Source: Pandoraea aquatica
GTDB lineage: Bacteria; Pseudomonadota; Gammaproteobacteria; Burkholderiales; Burkholderiaceae
Assembly: GCF_902459565.1 (NCBI RefSeq)
Contig: NZ_CABPSN010000001.1
Span: 310,001-374,000, forward strand
DNA: 64,000 bases
Reading direction: 5' to 3'
The notes beneath the pieces are model-generated. The model saw only the letters and a list, made by a program, of their open reading frames with translations. It was not told the DNA's origin and did not search any database. The translations under genes were made by a program, and so were the position numbers. Positions 1 to 9,160 of this stretch are shown one piece after another. Position 1 is the first letter of the stretch. Each line of letters starts with the position of its first letter.

Positions 1-378
1 AGCGTCGGCTCCATGCCAGGTTCAGGTGGGACGCAGCGGTTGCCGCGTCTGATCGGCAGTGCGAACGCCATGTGGATGCTGCTGACCGGCGAAGCCATCG
101 ACGCGCAGACAGCGCTGCGCATCGGTCTGGTGAGCCACGTTGTCGCGCAGAATGCGCTTATGGAGGTGGCGACGTCGATCGCACGCCGGATTGCCGACGC
201 GGCGCCACTTGCGGTGCGGGCGATCAAACAGGCGGCACGCAATGGCATGGATATGCCACTGTCGCCGGCGCTGACCTACGAGCGTCATCTGTGGGGGCTA
301 TTGCGCGACACCGAAGATCGCAAGGAGGGACGCGAGGCTTTCGCTGCGAAGCGCGCGGCGGTGTTTCGAGGCCGCTGA
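1..378 (+). CDS. Enoyl-CoA hydratase/isomerase family protein, C-terminal part
   Basis: The reading frame is already open at base 1, so the 5' end lies outside the window. The visible part contains the crotonase-fold stretch PGSGGTQRLPRLIG, where family members carry the second oxyanion-hole/catalytic region, followed by the typical GEAIDAQTALRIGLVSHVV segment and the C-terminal helical part ending in FAAKRAAVFRGR. Crotonases hydrate 2-enoyl-CoA or rearrange acyl-CoA thioesters in the cytoplasm. An IclR regulator and a biotin carboxylase follow on the same strand, which suggests an acyl-CoA or organic-acid degradation locus. The exact substrate cannot be read from this fragment. Confidence 0.9.
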   Translation, partial: SVGSMPGSGGTQRLPRLIGSANAMWMLLTGEAIDAQTALRIGLVSHVVAQNALMEVATSIARRIADAAPLAVRAIKQAARNGMDMPLSPALTYERHLWGLLRDTEDRKEGREAFAAKRAAVFRGR

Positions 379-486
379 CGGCATCCCGGTTTGCGAGACA
401 ATACCGGTTTCGTTCGTTTTCCGTACTTTGTGGCGTCGCACTATCGACGATGCCTTGCCACGTCGCTTGTACGTCAGCTTCACTTT

Positions 487-503
487 GTCTGCCTGCGGCA
501 GAC
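487..503. promoter_or_regulatory. Inverted repeat upstream of the IclR gene
   Basis: GTCTGCC-TGC-GGCAGAC is a perfect 7-bp inverted repeat ending about 20 bases before the IclR start codon. It could be the IclR operator or a small hairpin. Nothing else is evident in the 145 bases between the hydratase and the regulator. Confidence 0.35.
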
Positions 504-523
504 GCCGAAATGGATAGATTTTC

Positions 524-1465
524 ATGAGCCTGCCTCCACGACACGCCAGCGACATTGACGACATCGAGTCCGAGGACTTCGCCAATGACATGGCCGACGC
601 CGCAGACTTCGTGCCGGACCTCACGACGAACGGCAGCCATGCAAGCGCCACTACGGGGCACCGGGCGAGCGAAGGCACGCAGAGCATCCAGCGCGCAATC
701 GCGGTGCTGCGCCTCGTTGCCATGTGCGGCCCCCAGGGTTTGCGTCTTCATGAGATTGCCGAGGGCCTGGCGTTGGAGCGCATCACTGCGCATCGCATCG
801 TCAAAGGGTTGGCGTTCAGCAACATGCTGCAACTCGACCCGCAGGCGCGCCGTTACACGCTCGGTCATACGGCGTATCTGCTTGGCCTGAACGCATCCCC
901 GGCATTCGATCTTCGGGAGCGCTGCCAGCCAACGTTGCGACGGCTCGCCGACCTGACGGGCGACTCCGTCTTTCTGATGGTGCGAAGCGGGCATGAAGCC
1001 GTGTGCTTCGATCACTTGCAGGGTAGCTATCCGATTCGCACTCATAGCCTGAAGATTGGTGCACGCCGGGCGCTCGGTGCCGGTGCCGGTGCCATGGCGT
1101 TGCTCGCTGCGTTGCCCGACAACGCTGTAGAAGCCGCAATCGCAGCGAACGCCGTGCATTTGCCCCGCTATCGCGACATCTCGCCAGCGCGCCTGCGCGA
1201 GCTGGTCGCGCGAACGCGCGCTGACGGCTATGCGACGAACGTGCAAACGGTGATCGCCGACGTGAGCGCCATCGGCATGACATTGCCGCGCAAGGAAGGC
1301 CCTGCGTTCGTGTCAATCAGCGTTGCATCGATTGCGTCGCGCATGACCGGTGCGCATCTTGAGGAGGCGCTGCATGCGCTGCGTCTCGAATCCGATGCGC
1401 TCGGCCGTCACCTGGACGACGCACGGATCGCTTGGGGAGGATTGGCGGACAGCCTTTGCGCCTGA
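524..1465 (+). CDS. IclR family transcriptional regulator
   Basis: This 313-residue protein has an acidic, low-complexity N-terminal extension of about 50 residues. A winged HTH follows (about residues 51-110, with GLRLHEIAEGLALERITAHRIVKGL), then the IclR effector-binding domain (RYTLGHTAYLLGL, LTGDSVFLMVRSGHEAVCFD). IclR proteins sense small carboxylic or aromatic effectors and usually control adjacent catabolic genes. The probable targets are the hydratase upstream and the biotin carboxylase 76 bases downstream, all on the same strand. No good Shine-Dalgarno precedes this ATG, so an internal ATG near 590 is possible and would remove most of the extension. Confidence 0.88.
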   Translation: MSLPPRHASDIDDIESEDFANDMADAADFVPDLTTNGSHASATTGHRASEGTQSIQRAIAVLRLVAMCGPQGLRLHEIAEGLALERITAHRIVKGLAFSNMLQLDPQARRYTLGHTAYLLGLNASPAFDLRERCQPTLRRLADLTGDSVFLMVRSGHEAVCFDHLQGSYPIRTHSLKIGARRALGAGAGAMALLAALPDNAVEAAIAANAVHLPRYRDISPARLRELVARTRADGYATNVQTVIADVSAIGMTLPRKEGPAFVSISVASIASRMTGAHLEEALHALRLESDALGRHLDDARIAWGGLADSLCA

Positions 1466-1541
1466 CGCCCGTGCCGCGACTTACCGGCAGCACCCTAGTG
1501 CGCCCGTTGCGGTAGAAAATGAAAACGACGAAGGAGAAGAC

Positions 1542-2894
1542 ATGTTTGCGAAGGTCCTCGTAGCGAATCGCGGCGCAGTCGCAGCACGCATCATCCGTGC
1601 GTTGCGCCAGATGAACATTCGTTCCGTGGCGGTCTGTTCCGAAGCGGATGCCACACTCCCCTATCTGGCGCAGGCCGACGAGGTGTACGCCATCGGTCCC
1701 GCACCCGCCATGTCGAGCTATCTCGATCAGGATCGCCTGATCGACGTGCTGGCACGCTCGAAGGCGGAAGCCGTGCACCCGGGGTACGGCTTCCTTTCCG
1801 AGAACGCGGCCTTCGCGCGTCGCGTGATGGAGGCCGGCGCAGCGTTCATCGGACCGTCGCCGCGCTGGATCGAAGCGATGGGGCACAAGACCCGCGCACG
1901 AGAACTGATGGCCCGCTACGGCATGCCCATGTCGCCCAGCTCGGGATTGCTCGACGATCATGCCGATTCGATCAGTGCCGCCGCACGCGCCATCGGCTAC
2001 CCGGTGCTCATCAAACCGGCGGCCGGAGGCGGTGGCATCGGCATGGTGCCTGCGCGCGACGAAGTTTCGCTGCTTGCGGCGATCGCTCAGGCCCGCTCCG
2101 TCTCCCAAAAGAGCTTCGGTAACGGCGAGCTTTATCTGGAAAAGCTCATCGAGCGCCCGCGCCACATCGAGTTTCAGATACTTGCGGACAAGGCAGGTAA
2201 CGCATGTCACCTGTTCGAGCGCGATTGTTCGGTGCAGCGCCGTCATCAGAAGGTCATCGAGGAGTCGCCTGCCCCGCTGTTGCCGCGTCGCGACATGGAG
2301 ACCACTGCGGAGAAGATTGCCGGGTTGCTTCAAGAGATCGGTTACGACGTCATCGGCACCGCCGAAACGCTGTTCGGTGCCGATGGCACCTGTAACTTCC
2401 TTGAGATGAATACGCGCTTGCAGGTCGAACACGCGGTGACGGAGGCGATCACGGGTATCGATCTGGTGACATCGCAGATCCTGTTGGCTGCGGGGGAAGC
2501 GCTGGCGACGGTCATACCCGATCCGCCCCGTGTAAACGGCCACGCTATCGAGGTGCGTGTGTACGCCGAGGATCCGGTGCGCTTCTTCCCGTCGCCTGGA
2601 AAGCTGGACACCTTCGAACTCCCCAAGGGGGATGGCATCCGCGTCGAGACCGGATATGGGCCGGGCAATACGGTCACGCCGTATTACGACCCGCTGCTGG
2701 CGAAGGTCATCGTGCACGCCACAGACCGCGCCGCAGCGATTCGCCGGATGCGCGAAGCGCTCAGTGCGACGCAGATCCGCGGGGTGAAAACGAATATCCC
2801 GTTCGCGCTCCAGGTGCTCGACGACGAGCTCTTTCAGCTCGGACACATTCACACCGGGCTGGGGACCGATATTCTCGCTGCCGCGCGTCATTGA
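1542..2894 (+). CDS. Acetyl/propionyl-CoA carboxylase-type biotin carboxylase subunit
   Basis: The protein is 450 residues, the usual length of a stand-alone biotin carboxylase. The ATG at 1542 is chosen because AAGGAG lies just upstream and because family members begin with FxKVLVANRG. The ATP-grasp domain shows the glycine-rich KPAAGGGGIGM loop, then ERDCSVQRRHQKVIEESP, and EMNTRLQVEH with the metal-binding Glu and Asn. The enzyme carboxylates biotin with ATP and bicarbonate. No biotinyl carrier domain or carboxyltransferase gene is present within the window, so the partner subunits must be encoded elsewhere. Proximity to a crotonase suggests acyl-CoA carboxylation in a degradation pathway, but the acyl substrate is unknown. 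Confidence 0.9.
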   Translation: MFAKVLVANRGAVAARIIRALRQMNIRSVAVCSEADATLPYLAQADEVYAIGPAPAMSSYLDQDRLIDVLARSKAEAVHPGYGFLSENAAFARRVMEAGAAFIGPSPRWIEAMGHKTRARELMARYGMPMSPSSGLLDDHADSISAAARAIGYPVLIKPAAGGGGIGMVPARDEVSLLAAIAQARSVSQKSFGNGELYLEKLIERPRHIEFQILADKAGNACHLFERDCSVQRRHQKVIEESPAPLLPRRDMETTAEKIAGLLQEIGYDVIGTAETLFGADGTCNFLEMNTRLQVEHAVTEAITGIDLVTSQILLAAGEALATVIPDPPRVNGHAIEVRVYAEDPVRFFPSPGKLDTFELPKGDGIRVETGYGPGNTVTPYYDPLLAKVIVHATDRAAAIRRMREALSATQIRGVKTNIPFALQVLDDELFQLGHIHTGLGTDILAAARH

Positions 2895-2969
2895 GCTGGC
2901 CTCGCCGTCATGCCCATTGGGGGCCGGGCGGCGACTCGCCCTCCCCGCGCTTGTGACCTCGACAGCGGA

Positions 2970-2997
2970 TTGACATATCGGAAAATCCCGATACAAT
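2970..2997 (+). promoter_or_regulatory. Sigma-70 promoter of the ArsR-family gene
   Basis: TTGACA (2970-2975) and TACAAT (2992-2997) are separated by 16 bases, a near-consensus housekeeping promoter. Transcription would begin about 6-8 bases later, at or next to the ATG at 3005, so the mRNA may be leaderless. Confidence 0.7.
2976..2993. promoter_or_regulatory. Predicted ArsR-type operator 1
   Basis: The inverted repeat TATCGG-AAAATC-CCGATA has 6-bp arms and a 6-bp spacer. It sits in the gap between the -35 and -10 boxes, so a bound repressor would block RNA polymerase. The same pattern recurs at 3334-3353. Confidence 0.7.
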
Positions 2998-3004
2998 CCC
3001 GGCC

Positions 3005-3307
3005 ATGGATTTGCTCGAAATCTTCAAAGCGCTCTCGAACCGCACTCGCCTTGAGATCCTGAAAGGTCTGAAGGATCCCGTGAAGAACTTTCCGCCTCAG
3101 GACGAGGGCGACGTTCACACGGTGGGGGTTTGCGTCAGCAGCATTCAGGAAGGCGTCGGTCTGTCGCAGTCGACGGTGTCCGACTACCTCGCAACGCTGC
3201 AACGCGCTGGCCTCGTCGAAGTCCGGCGCATCGGTCAGTGGACCTACTACAAGCGCAATGAAGTCACCATCAGTGCCCTCGCCCGCATGATCGGGAAGGA
3301 ACTGTAA
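3005..3307 (+). CDS. ArsR/SmtB-type winged-helix repressor
   Basis: A 100-residue winged-helix protein that starts [22 protein letters not shown] and carries the recognition region [26 protein letters not shown] followed by the wing GQWTYYKRN, all typical of the ArsR family. It lacks the ELCVCDL metal site; one cysteine (VGVCVSS) lies before the recognition helix, so it may respond to redox or electrophilic compounds rather than metals (inference). It has no Shine-Dalgarno and its promoter ends only 7 bases before the ATG. The operator pattern at 2976-2993 and 3334-3353 points to autoregulation and control of the oxidoreductase that follows. Confidence 0.88.
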   Translation: MDLLEIFKALSNRTRLEILKGLKDPVKNFPPQDEGDVHTVGVCVSSIQEGVGLSQSTVSDYLATLQRAGLVEVRRIGQWTYYKRNEVTISALARMIGKEL

Positions 3308-3333
3308 TCGACGTTCAATTTTTTTATCCGACA

Positions 3334-3353
3334 ATATCGATAAATCTCGATAT
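3334..3353. promoter_or_regulatory. Predicted ArsR-type operator 2
   Basis: ATATCGA-TAAATC-TCGATAT is a perfect 7-bp inverted repeat with a 6-bp spacer, matching operator 1 in arm sequence, spacer length and spacer content. It lies 27 bases before the oxidoreductase start codon. Confidence 0.7.
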
Positions 3354-3380
3354 CCCGGTTTATCGAATCAGGAGTTCTCA

Positions 3381-4355
3381 ATGAAGGCCGTCATGCTGAA
3401 GTCGTTTGGAAATTCGGAATCGTTCGCGCTTGAGGAGACGCCTACGCCCACGCCTCAGGCGGGGCAAGTGCTGGTCCGCGTCCATGCCACCTCCATCAAC
3501 CCGCTGGATTATCAAGTGCGACGCGGCGACTATCCGGACCTCGTTCCGTTGCCGACGATTACCGGGCATGACGTATCAGGCGTTGTCGAAGCCGTCGGGC
3601 CGGGCGTCACGAGTTTCTCGGTTGGCGATGAGGTCTGGTACACCCCGCAGATCTTCGACGGCCCCGGCAGCTATGCCGAGTATCACGTCGCGAGCGAGCA
3701 CATTGTCGGCAAGAAGCCCCCTTCGCTGTCCCATCTCGAAGCGGCCAGCCTGCCGCTGGTTGGCGGCACGGCGTGGGAAGCGCTGGTCGAACGCGCGGCA
3801 CTGCGTGTTGGCGAAAGCGTTCTCGTGCATGGCGGTGCGGGTGGTGTCGGGCATGTGGCGATTCAGCTCGCCAAGGCCATGGGCGCTCGCGTCTTCACCA
3901 CGGCACGTGAGGCAAACGCACCGTTCGTCCGTGAAATGGGGGCCGACGTCGTCATCGACTACGAGAAGGAGGATTACGTCGACGCTATCCTGCGAGAGAC
4001 GAACGGCCACGGCGTCGATGTCGTTTTCGACACCATCGGCGGCGACACCTTGTCGCGCACCCCCGACGTGCTCGCGCAACTTGGCCGCGTCGTCACGATT
4101 GTCGATATTGCGCAGCCACAGAACCTCGTGCAGGCCTGGGGCAAGAACGCCAGTTATCACTTTGTCTTTACACGGCAAAACCGGGGCAAGCTCGACGAAT
4201 TGAGCGCACTGGTCGAGCGAGGCCAACTGCGGCCACATGTCGGTGCGGTCTACTCGCTGGCCGACATTCCGGCGGCTCACGCGCTGCTTGAGCGTCGTAA
4301 CAACGGCCTGCGGGGAAAGATTGCGATTTCGGTCGCGCCGTCCATCTCTCGCTAA
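3381..4355 (+). CDS. NADP-dependent MDR oxidoreductase, quinone-reductase type
   Basis: The 324-residue protein has the medium-chain dehydrogenase/reductase fold: GroES-like N-terminal half ([31 protein letters not shown]) and a Rossmann half with [17 protein letters not shown], close to the AXXGXXG nucleotide motif of zeta-crystallin-type quinone reductases. The cysteine ligands of zinc alcohol dehydrogenases are absent, so a zinc-free quinone or enone reductase is most likely. AGGAG precedes the ATG. It is probably induced when the ArsR-type repressor leaves operator 2. Its stop codon overlaps that of the convergent pilus gene by a few bases. Confidence 0.9.
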   Translation: MKAVMLKSFGNSESFALEETPTPTPQAGQVLVRVHATSINPLDYQVRRGDYPDLVPLPTITGHDVSGVVEAVGPGVTSFSVGDEVWYTPQIFDGPGSYAEYHVASEHIVGKKPPSLSHLEAASLPLVGGTAWEALVERAALRVGESVLVHGGAGGVGHVAIQLAKAMGARVFTTAREANAPFVREMGADVVIDYEKEDYVDAILRETNGHGVDVVFDTIGGDTLSRTPDVLAQLGRVVTIVDIAQPQNLVQAWGKNASYHFVFTRQNRGKLDELSALVERGQLRPHVGAVYSLADIPAAHALLERRNNGLRGKIAISVAPSISR

Positions 4356-5314
4356 TAGCGAACGTCGACGATCACAGTGTCCAGATACGTGCCCGGCGGC
4401 GGCGTCAATTGATCCTTATAAATCTTGGCGACGTAGGGGAATTGCTTCACCGACACGCCGTCGGCCGCGCCATTGCTCGACACGCGGTTGCTCGTCTGGC
4501 CCCAGATCGTGCCGGTGCTTGCGTCGTAGATGTCGTACTGAAGCCACTTTCCTGCGTTCGTCATCTGACGCCGGCCATTGGTGGCGGCTTGCACGCCGGG
4601 GCTCATGCCCACGGTGTAGAGCATCCCCTTGGTGCAATTCATCGACAGACTGCCGCTGACCGGCGCGAAGCCCGAGACCGCTGGTGCCGCACCGAAACTC
4701 ACATCGGGCACGGTCATCGTGCAGTCGTTCGTCACCACCAGCGTGACTGGAATCGACACACGCGTGGACCCGGCGACCACATCGCCCAGGCACCGTCTTA
4801 GGATGGCCGCACCGTTGCACAATTCCCATTCCCACAAAATCGAGACGGTGTCCGTGTAGGTGCCGGCCGTCACGTTGCTACCGGTGACAGTCCGTAGATA
4901 CAGCGACATCGATGCCGCACCTCCGTCCCATCCGGGCCACGTCAGGATCCCCGAGTCGGCCCAGTTGTAGCGCTGACCGATCGTGAGCTGACGGGTGAAA
5001 TCCTTGTCCGAGAACATCGTATAGCTCACGGTGTCGCCGGTCGGACCAAGCAGTTTCCCGCTGTTTGTGGTCGTCACCGTACCGTTGATGACGTCCGCAC
5101 TCCCGATGCCAACGGCCATCGATTTGCATGACACCCCGGCCTTGGGCGATGACGTCGCCTGTTGCTGAAGGTTAACTAGCAACGATGTGACGGTCCCGAG
5201 CACCAGCGGCGTTGGCGTGTCCACCTTGCATTGCGCCAGCGCCAGCGATGGAGCCAACAAGCCCGCGAGGCCCAGCACCGCAAAGTACCGAACGAGTCTG
5301 AAGATCCGCTTCAT
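4352..5314 (-). CDS. CsuE-like two-domain spore coat U protein, probable pilus tip adhesin
   Basis: The start at 5314 ([11 protein letters not shown]) has AGGAGG at 5319-5324 and opens a signal peptide cleaved near ALA-QCKVD. The 320-residue precursor contains two spore-coat-protein-U domains: one spanning roughly residues 30-170 and a second from [13 protein letters not shown] to the C-terminal [12 protein letters not shown] donor-type strand. Two SCPU domains and the last position in the operon match the tip subunit of archaic chaperone-usher pili such as CsuE of Acinetobacter. The protein would be secreted through the usher and sit at the distal end of the fibre, mediating surface attachment. 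Confidence 0.85.
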   Translation of the reverse strand: MKRIFRLVRYFAVLGLAGLLAPSLALAQCKVDTPTPLVLGTVTSLLVNLQQQATSSPKAGVSCKSMAVGIGSADVINGTVTTTNSGKLLGPTGDTVSYTMFSDKDFTRQLTIGQRYNWADSGILTWPGWDGGAASMSLYLRTVTGSNVTAGTYTDTVSILWEWELCNGAAILRRCLGDVVAGSTRVSIPVTLVVTNDCTMTVPDVSFGAAPAVSGFAPVSGSLSMNCTKGMLYTVGMSPGVQAATNGRRQMTNAGKWLQYDIYDASTGTIWGQTSNRVSSNGAADGVSVKQFPYVAKIYKDQLTPPPGTYLDTVIVDVRY

Positions 5315-5327
5315 GAGGCCTCCTGTA

Positions 5328-7772
5328 TCAGTCATTGCAGACCAGCGGCCCGACGCGATGCATGGTCTCGGACTGCACGTCGACGAAGAAATGGGTGTCG
5401 CAACGGCGGCCATCCGGTAACGTCACACGCAGATGATTCGTGCTCGATAGGTTCTCGAAATACGTCGCGCCACTCCACCCGACCGGCGCATTCTGTCCGC
5501 TCTCGAGGTGCCGCACGCTCGCGCCCACCGGAATCGCTTTGCCGTGCGAGTCCGTCAGCGTGATGCTCGCCGAGACGATGGGCTGCACCGGGAACGTCAC
5601 CAGCGCGCCAGCACGTTGACGCACCGCAACGCGCCGCTCGACCACCGGCACCCTCACGTTACCGGGCAGATTGAGCGGGTCGATCTCGTATTTCGCGGTG
5701 TAATAAGACGGGGTCCACGGCACCAGCAGGTGTCCGCTGCTATCCGTCTCGCCAATGCGCTGGTTCTCGTACTTGACGGGAATGCCCTGGCGGCCCTGTG
5801 TGTCGATGAGCACGAACGCGTCTGCGATCCGGTTTGACGGCATCACGGAACCGTCCATCACGACCAGCGTCCCCTGCAAGTTGGCCCAACGGGTATAGCC
5901 CGCCCCCGAGCTGCCGCGTCCGTCGCCATGCCCGTCTCCATACACACCGCCCTGCATTTGGAAGTACCGATTGCGCCAGGTCAGATCGGCTTGCTGGTAA
6001 TGCGACGCGCCGCCTGCGTACCCAAGATTCCAGCCCAGACCGCCGTCGGTCGGCACACTGCGGCTGTACTGGACCCGCTCGGTCCACTGATTTTGACGAT
6101 CTCGCGCACCACTGGCGGTCACAACGTCGCGCCCGCCCAGCGGCACGATCAACTGGATCTGCGCCTCCACCCCGTGCTGCCCGATGGCGCGGTTCAGCGA
6201 GGCGTAGAGCGTCGCGCGCCCTAACACCTGCCGGGTGTAGGAAACGTTGACGATGCGCGTGCGCGAACCGTCGCCGCTACGCACGTCGAAATACCCGGTG
6301 CCGATCGATCCGCCCGAGGTCCCCAGGTTCAGCGCAGCAGTGGCCTGTGTACTGCGTCGCACCATCCGGTCGCCGATGGCCGCCGGGACGTCATAGGCCG
6401 ACAGGTCCCGGAATCCGGCCGAGCGCTGAGTGCGTTGAAACGCCACGCTGAAAAGTTGCGACGAATAGGCATAGCCGAAGGCGTATTGTTGGCCGCTCTC
6501 GCCGCGTAAGATGCTTCGCGCGGTCGACGCGTTGACGACACCGAGACGTCCGACGCTCACGTTGAAGCCGACGCCGCCAAGCCCGAAGCGCTCGCCACCC
6601 TCCGCGTGCCCTTCCACCGTCACGAGATCCGTCAGACCGTGACGCACCGTGCCCGACATCGCAAACTTGCCGTATGAGAACGAACGGATGCCGTAATCGC
6701 GTCGCATTGCCCCGGCCGAGAAGGCGTAATCCGACAGCCCCTTTTGCAGGAGCGTATTGGCGACGTAGAAAGGAATCGTGGTGGCGACTCGGCGTCCGAG
6801 CGCGTCGGTCGTGACGACGGTGGCTTCGCCCGCACCGTTGATGAACGGCACATTGTTCATCACGAACGGACCGGGATTGACCTGTCCGCCCGCCGCCTTG
6901 CTGCCATTGATAAAAAGATCGACGGCGGTCGGCACGGCGGCCTGACCGGCAAACCGGGGCAACGGATACGTGACGATGTCGGGCCGCACATTGAAGTCGC
7001 GTGCGATCGACACGCCGCCAATGCGCACGGCGCTCGTCCATGAGATCGCACTCGTTACGAGGTCGCCTGCGGCGTAGGTCACCATCCGGTCCTGATCCGA
7101 ATAGGTCCACGTCGTGTCGTAGCGCAAATAGCGGTTCTCACCCGGACCGGGTGTCCGCCCTGCGCCGTATGACCGGCGATAGACGCCGGTGTTGCTGAGC
7201 GTGCCCCACGTGTCGAACAGACGTTGCTCCGTCCATGCAGACACGTACCCCGCCCCGCGAATCGGCGACTGGGTGAAGACGTCATAGTTGAAAAGCATCC
7301 CACGGCTGACGGCGGCGGGTGTGCGGTCGTAGCGCCGCGCGACCCCCACTATCTGAGGTGGCAACCAGTCGGCCGGCACGGTGAGACTGAGACGCTGTCC
7401 TGCGGTGTCGTAGGCAACCTCCACATCATCCAGTCGCGCGATGTCGACCATGGCGTCAGGCGCGGCATCGATAGCGGCATCGGTACTCACCGACACCTTG
7501 GCAAGATCGCTCGCGCGGGCGTAGTACTTGCCGCCGAGTTGGCGAATCGGCACAACCTGACCACTCGCGAGTCCGTTGACGACGAGCTCGAGATACAACG
7601 TGCCGCCCGACGCATCCTGCGACGGCGACGGCAACCGGGCGGCGTAGGTTTCTGCCAGCAGCGTGGCTTCGCCGGCACGCACCGAGTGCGTCGTCGCCAG
7701 CAGGATTACCGTTGCCCACACGACGCACCGTACGCACGGCAACTGCGCCATTCCGAGAATGCTTGCTTTCAA
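5328..7772 (-). CDS. CsuD-like outer membrane usher of an archaic pilus
   Basis: About 814 residues. The protein begins with a signal peptide (CVVWATVILLATTHSVRA), then the usher N-terminal domain (LYLELVVNGLASGQVVPI), a long outer-membrane beta-barrel with plug region (VDLFINGSKAAGGQVNPGPFVMNNVPFINGAGEATVVTTDALGR), and C-terminal domains ending in HRVGPLVCND. It forms the pore through which chaperone-bound subunits polymerise. The TTG at 7772 is preferred because GGGGGA lies just upstream; an in-frame ATG at 7751 also leaves an intact signal peptide. It lies 16 bases after the chaperone gene and 13 bases before the tip gene. Confidence 0.92.
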   Translation of the reverse strand: MKASILGMAQLPCVRCVVWATVILLATTHSVRAGEATLLAETYAARLPSPSQDASGGTLYLELVVNGLASGQVVPIRQLGGKYYARASDLAKVSVSTDAAIDAAPDAMVDIARLDDVEVAYDTAGQRLSLTVPADWLPPQIVGVARRYDRTPAAVSRGMLFNYDVFTQSPIRGAGYVSAWTEQRLFDTWGTLSNTGVYRRSYGAGRTPGPGENRYLRYDTTWTYSDQDRMVTYAAGDLVTSAISWTSAVRIGGVSIARDFNVRPDIVTYPLPRFAGQAAVPTAVDLFINGSKAAGGQVNPGPFVMNNVPFINGAGEATVVTTDALGRRVATTIPFYVANTLLQKGLSDYAFSAGAMRRDYGIRSFSYGKFAMSGTVRHGLTDLVTVEGHAEGGERFGLGGVGFNVSVGRLGVVNASTARSILRGESGQQYAFGYAYSSQLFSVAFQRTQRSAGFRDLSAYDVPAAIGDRMVRRSTQATAALNLGTSGGSIGTGYFDVRSGDGSRTRIVNVSYTRQVLGRATLYASLNRAIGQHGVEAQIQLIVPLGGRDVVTASGARDRQNQWTERVQYSRSVPTDGGLGWNLGYAGGASHYQQADLTWRNRYFQMQGGVYGDGHGDGRGSSGAGYTRWANLQGTLVVMDGSVMPSNRIADAFVLIDTQGRQGIPVKYENQRIGETDSSGHLLVPWTPSYYTAKYEIDPLNLPGNVRVPVVERRVAVRQRAGALVTFPVQPIVSASITLTDSHGKAIPVGASVRHLESGQNAPVGWSGATYFENLSSTNHLRVTLPDGRRCDTHFFVDVQSETMHRVGPLVCND

Positions 7773-7788
7773 GGCATCCCCCGGGCTT

Positions 7789-8604
7789 TTAGGGCTGAAG
7801 GCTCTGGGCTGACGAGATAAGAACGCCCGCGACACCGTTGACCGTCGCGACAAGGCGCGACGCTGGGGACGCTTGCATTCCTTCAGGGAGCGGCCAGCGC
7901 ATCTGCGCGCCCGGCAACACATAGCCGAGCAGGCCTTCACCGACGGACGTCGTCGTCGCGCCCGACGTCACGGCGAGCGACGTAATGCGCGCATGGACAG
8001 CGCCTCGGTTGCTCAGCACGAGCCATCGCTTGCCCTCGCTGAGCGCCACCTGCCAGACGAGCGCGGGCACCGCAAGGCGGTCGTGTTCGCGCGGGTGCTC
8101 CGCAGTGTCCTTGGTCCGAACCCCGGCGCCGTTGACGAACAGCGGAATCGAGTAATGCATCTGGAATCGAACGCCCACCGTGCTTCCGCTTTCGGGCACT
8201 GCCGGATCTCTCGGCTGCGGAATCTCATCTACCAGTACGCGATAGGCAGTCTCGGTACCCGGCGCAACGTCGTCCAGCTTCGTTAGCCGGATCAGTTGCC
8301 GCTGCCCGGGCGACACGTTCGCCACAGGCGGGCTACCGACCACGCGCTGCTGGTTCTCGGCGTACAGGTCCTCCCAGCCGGACTGACGCCACGCGAGTAC
8401 ACGGATCTGCAATGTGACGGGATGCACGTCGCGGTTCTCGAGCCAGAGCGCCGTCGCTCGCTGATCGCTTTCGATGACCGGGTCGATTGGCCAGATCATC
8501 ACGGACGTGGCCGCCTGCGTCGGGATCGAAGCACACAGCACAATCACGCAGGCAATACGACGCCACATGCACACCGGAAAGCCGGCCGACATCGTTTCAG
8601 TCAT
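7789..8604 (-). CDS. CsuC-like periplasmic pilus chaperone
   Basis: The 271-residue precursor has a signal peptide ending near PTQAATSVMIWPID and the two Ig-like domains of PapD-family chaperones. Typical features are the first-domain stretch ATALWLENRDVHPVTLQIRVLAW, SPGQRQLIRLTKLDD and YRVLVDEIPQP. It would bind pilin subunits in the periplasm, complete their folds by donor-strand complementation and hand them to the usher. AAGGAA precedes the ATG at 8604. Later ATGs at 8592 and within the leader are possible starts, but would not change the mature protein. Confidence 0.9.
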   Translation of the reverse strand: MTETMSAGFPVCMWRRIACVIVLCASIPTQAATSVMIWPIDPVIESDQRATALWLENRDVHPVTLQIRVLAWRQSGWEDLYAENQQRVVGSPPVANVSPGQRQLIRLTKLDDVAPGTETAYRVLVDEIPQPRDPAVPESGSTVGVRFQMHYSIPLFVNGAGVRTKDTAEHPREHDRLAVPALVWQVALSEGKRWLVLSNRGAVHARITSLAVTSGATTTSVGEGLLGYVLPGAQMRWPLPEGMQASPASRLVATVNGVAGVLISSAQSLQP

Positions 8605-8622
8605 GCTGAATTCCTTATTGAC

Positions 8623-9138
8623 TCAGTAAGTCACCGTGACCTGCGCGGTATCGGTGTAGACACCGGCGGGCAATGCGCCGCCGGGTAACGTGAGCGAGCC
8701 ATAGATCGGCAGATTGACCACACCCGACACGGATAAAGTCACCGTCTGCCCGATACCGAGGACCTGTGTTCGGCTGGCATCTGCATAAAGCTGGTAGGCA
8801 ACGAGCGCACCGCCCGGGCCCTGCAAATTGCGACGCTGATTGGCCGCGTCCGGCTTCAGGCCGCCACCGACGGAGAGTCGAAGTGTGCTACCGGGTGTGC
8901 ATTCGAATTGCAGACTGCCGCCCTGCGCTACCGCGCTCACATCGCCCGCAGTCATCGCAGGCAGCACGCCGAAATCGAGTGTGCCGAAATCCTGCCCGCC
9001 GCCCTTGAGCCCGCAGCCCGCCACGATTTGAGCGGAGACGGTCATCGTTCTCGTTTTCGGGAGCAACGTATCGGCAACCCCAACGGCGGGTAGCGTCAAC
9101 GCGCCTGCGAGCACATGTACGCCAATACATCGCCACAT
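8623..9138 (-). CDS. Spore coat U domain pilin, minor subunit (CsuA/CsuB-like)
   Basis: The 171-residue precursor has a short signal peptide (HVLAGALTLPAVGVA-DTLL) and a single SCPU domain. The domain holds a cysteine pair (AGCGLKG, FECTPG), the FGTLDFGVLPAM segment, and the C-terminal GVYTDTAQVTVTY strand. Its position between the major pilin and the chaperone fits CsuA or CsuB adapter subunits in the archaic pilus layout. GAGGA lies upstream of the ATG. Only one small pilin separates the first gene from the chaperone, where the Acinetobacter operon has two, so this cluster is one subunit shorter. Confidence 0.85.
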   Translation of the reverse strand: MWRCIGVHVLAGALTLPAVGVADTLLPKTRTMTVSAQIVAGCGLKGGGQDFGTLDFGVLPAMTAGDVSAVAQGGSLQFECTPGSTLRLSVGGGLKPDAANQRRNLQGPGGALVAYQLYADASRTQVLGIGQTVTLSVSGVVNLPIYGSLTLPGGALPAGVYTDTAQVTVTY

Positions 9139-9160
9139 AGGTCGTCCTCAGAAACCGGTG

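Noticed and set aside
1317-2996. Long open frame on the minus strand (about 559 codons) opposite the biotin carboxylase
   Set aside because: It lies fully antisense to a gene with unmistakable biotin carboxylase motifs, and its translation is Arg/His-rich with no domain. High GC makes such frames common.
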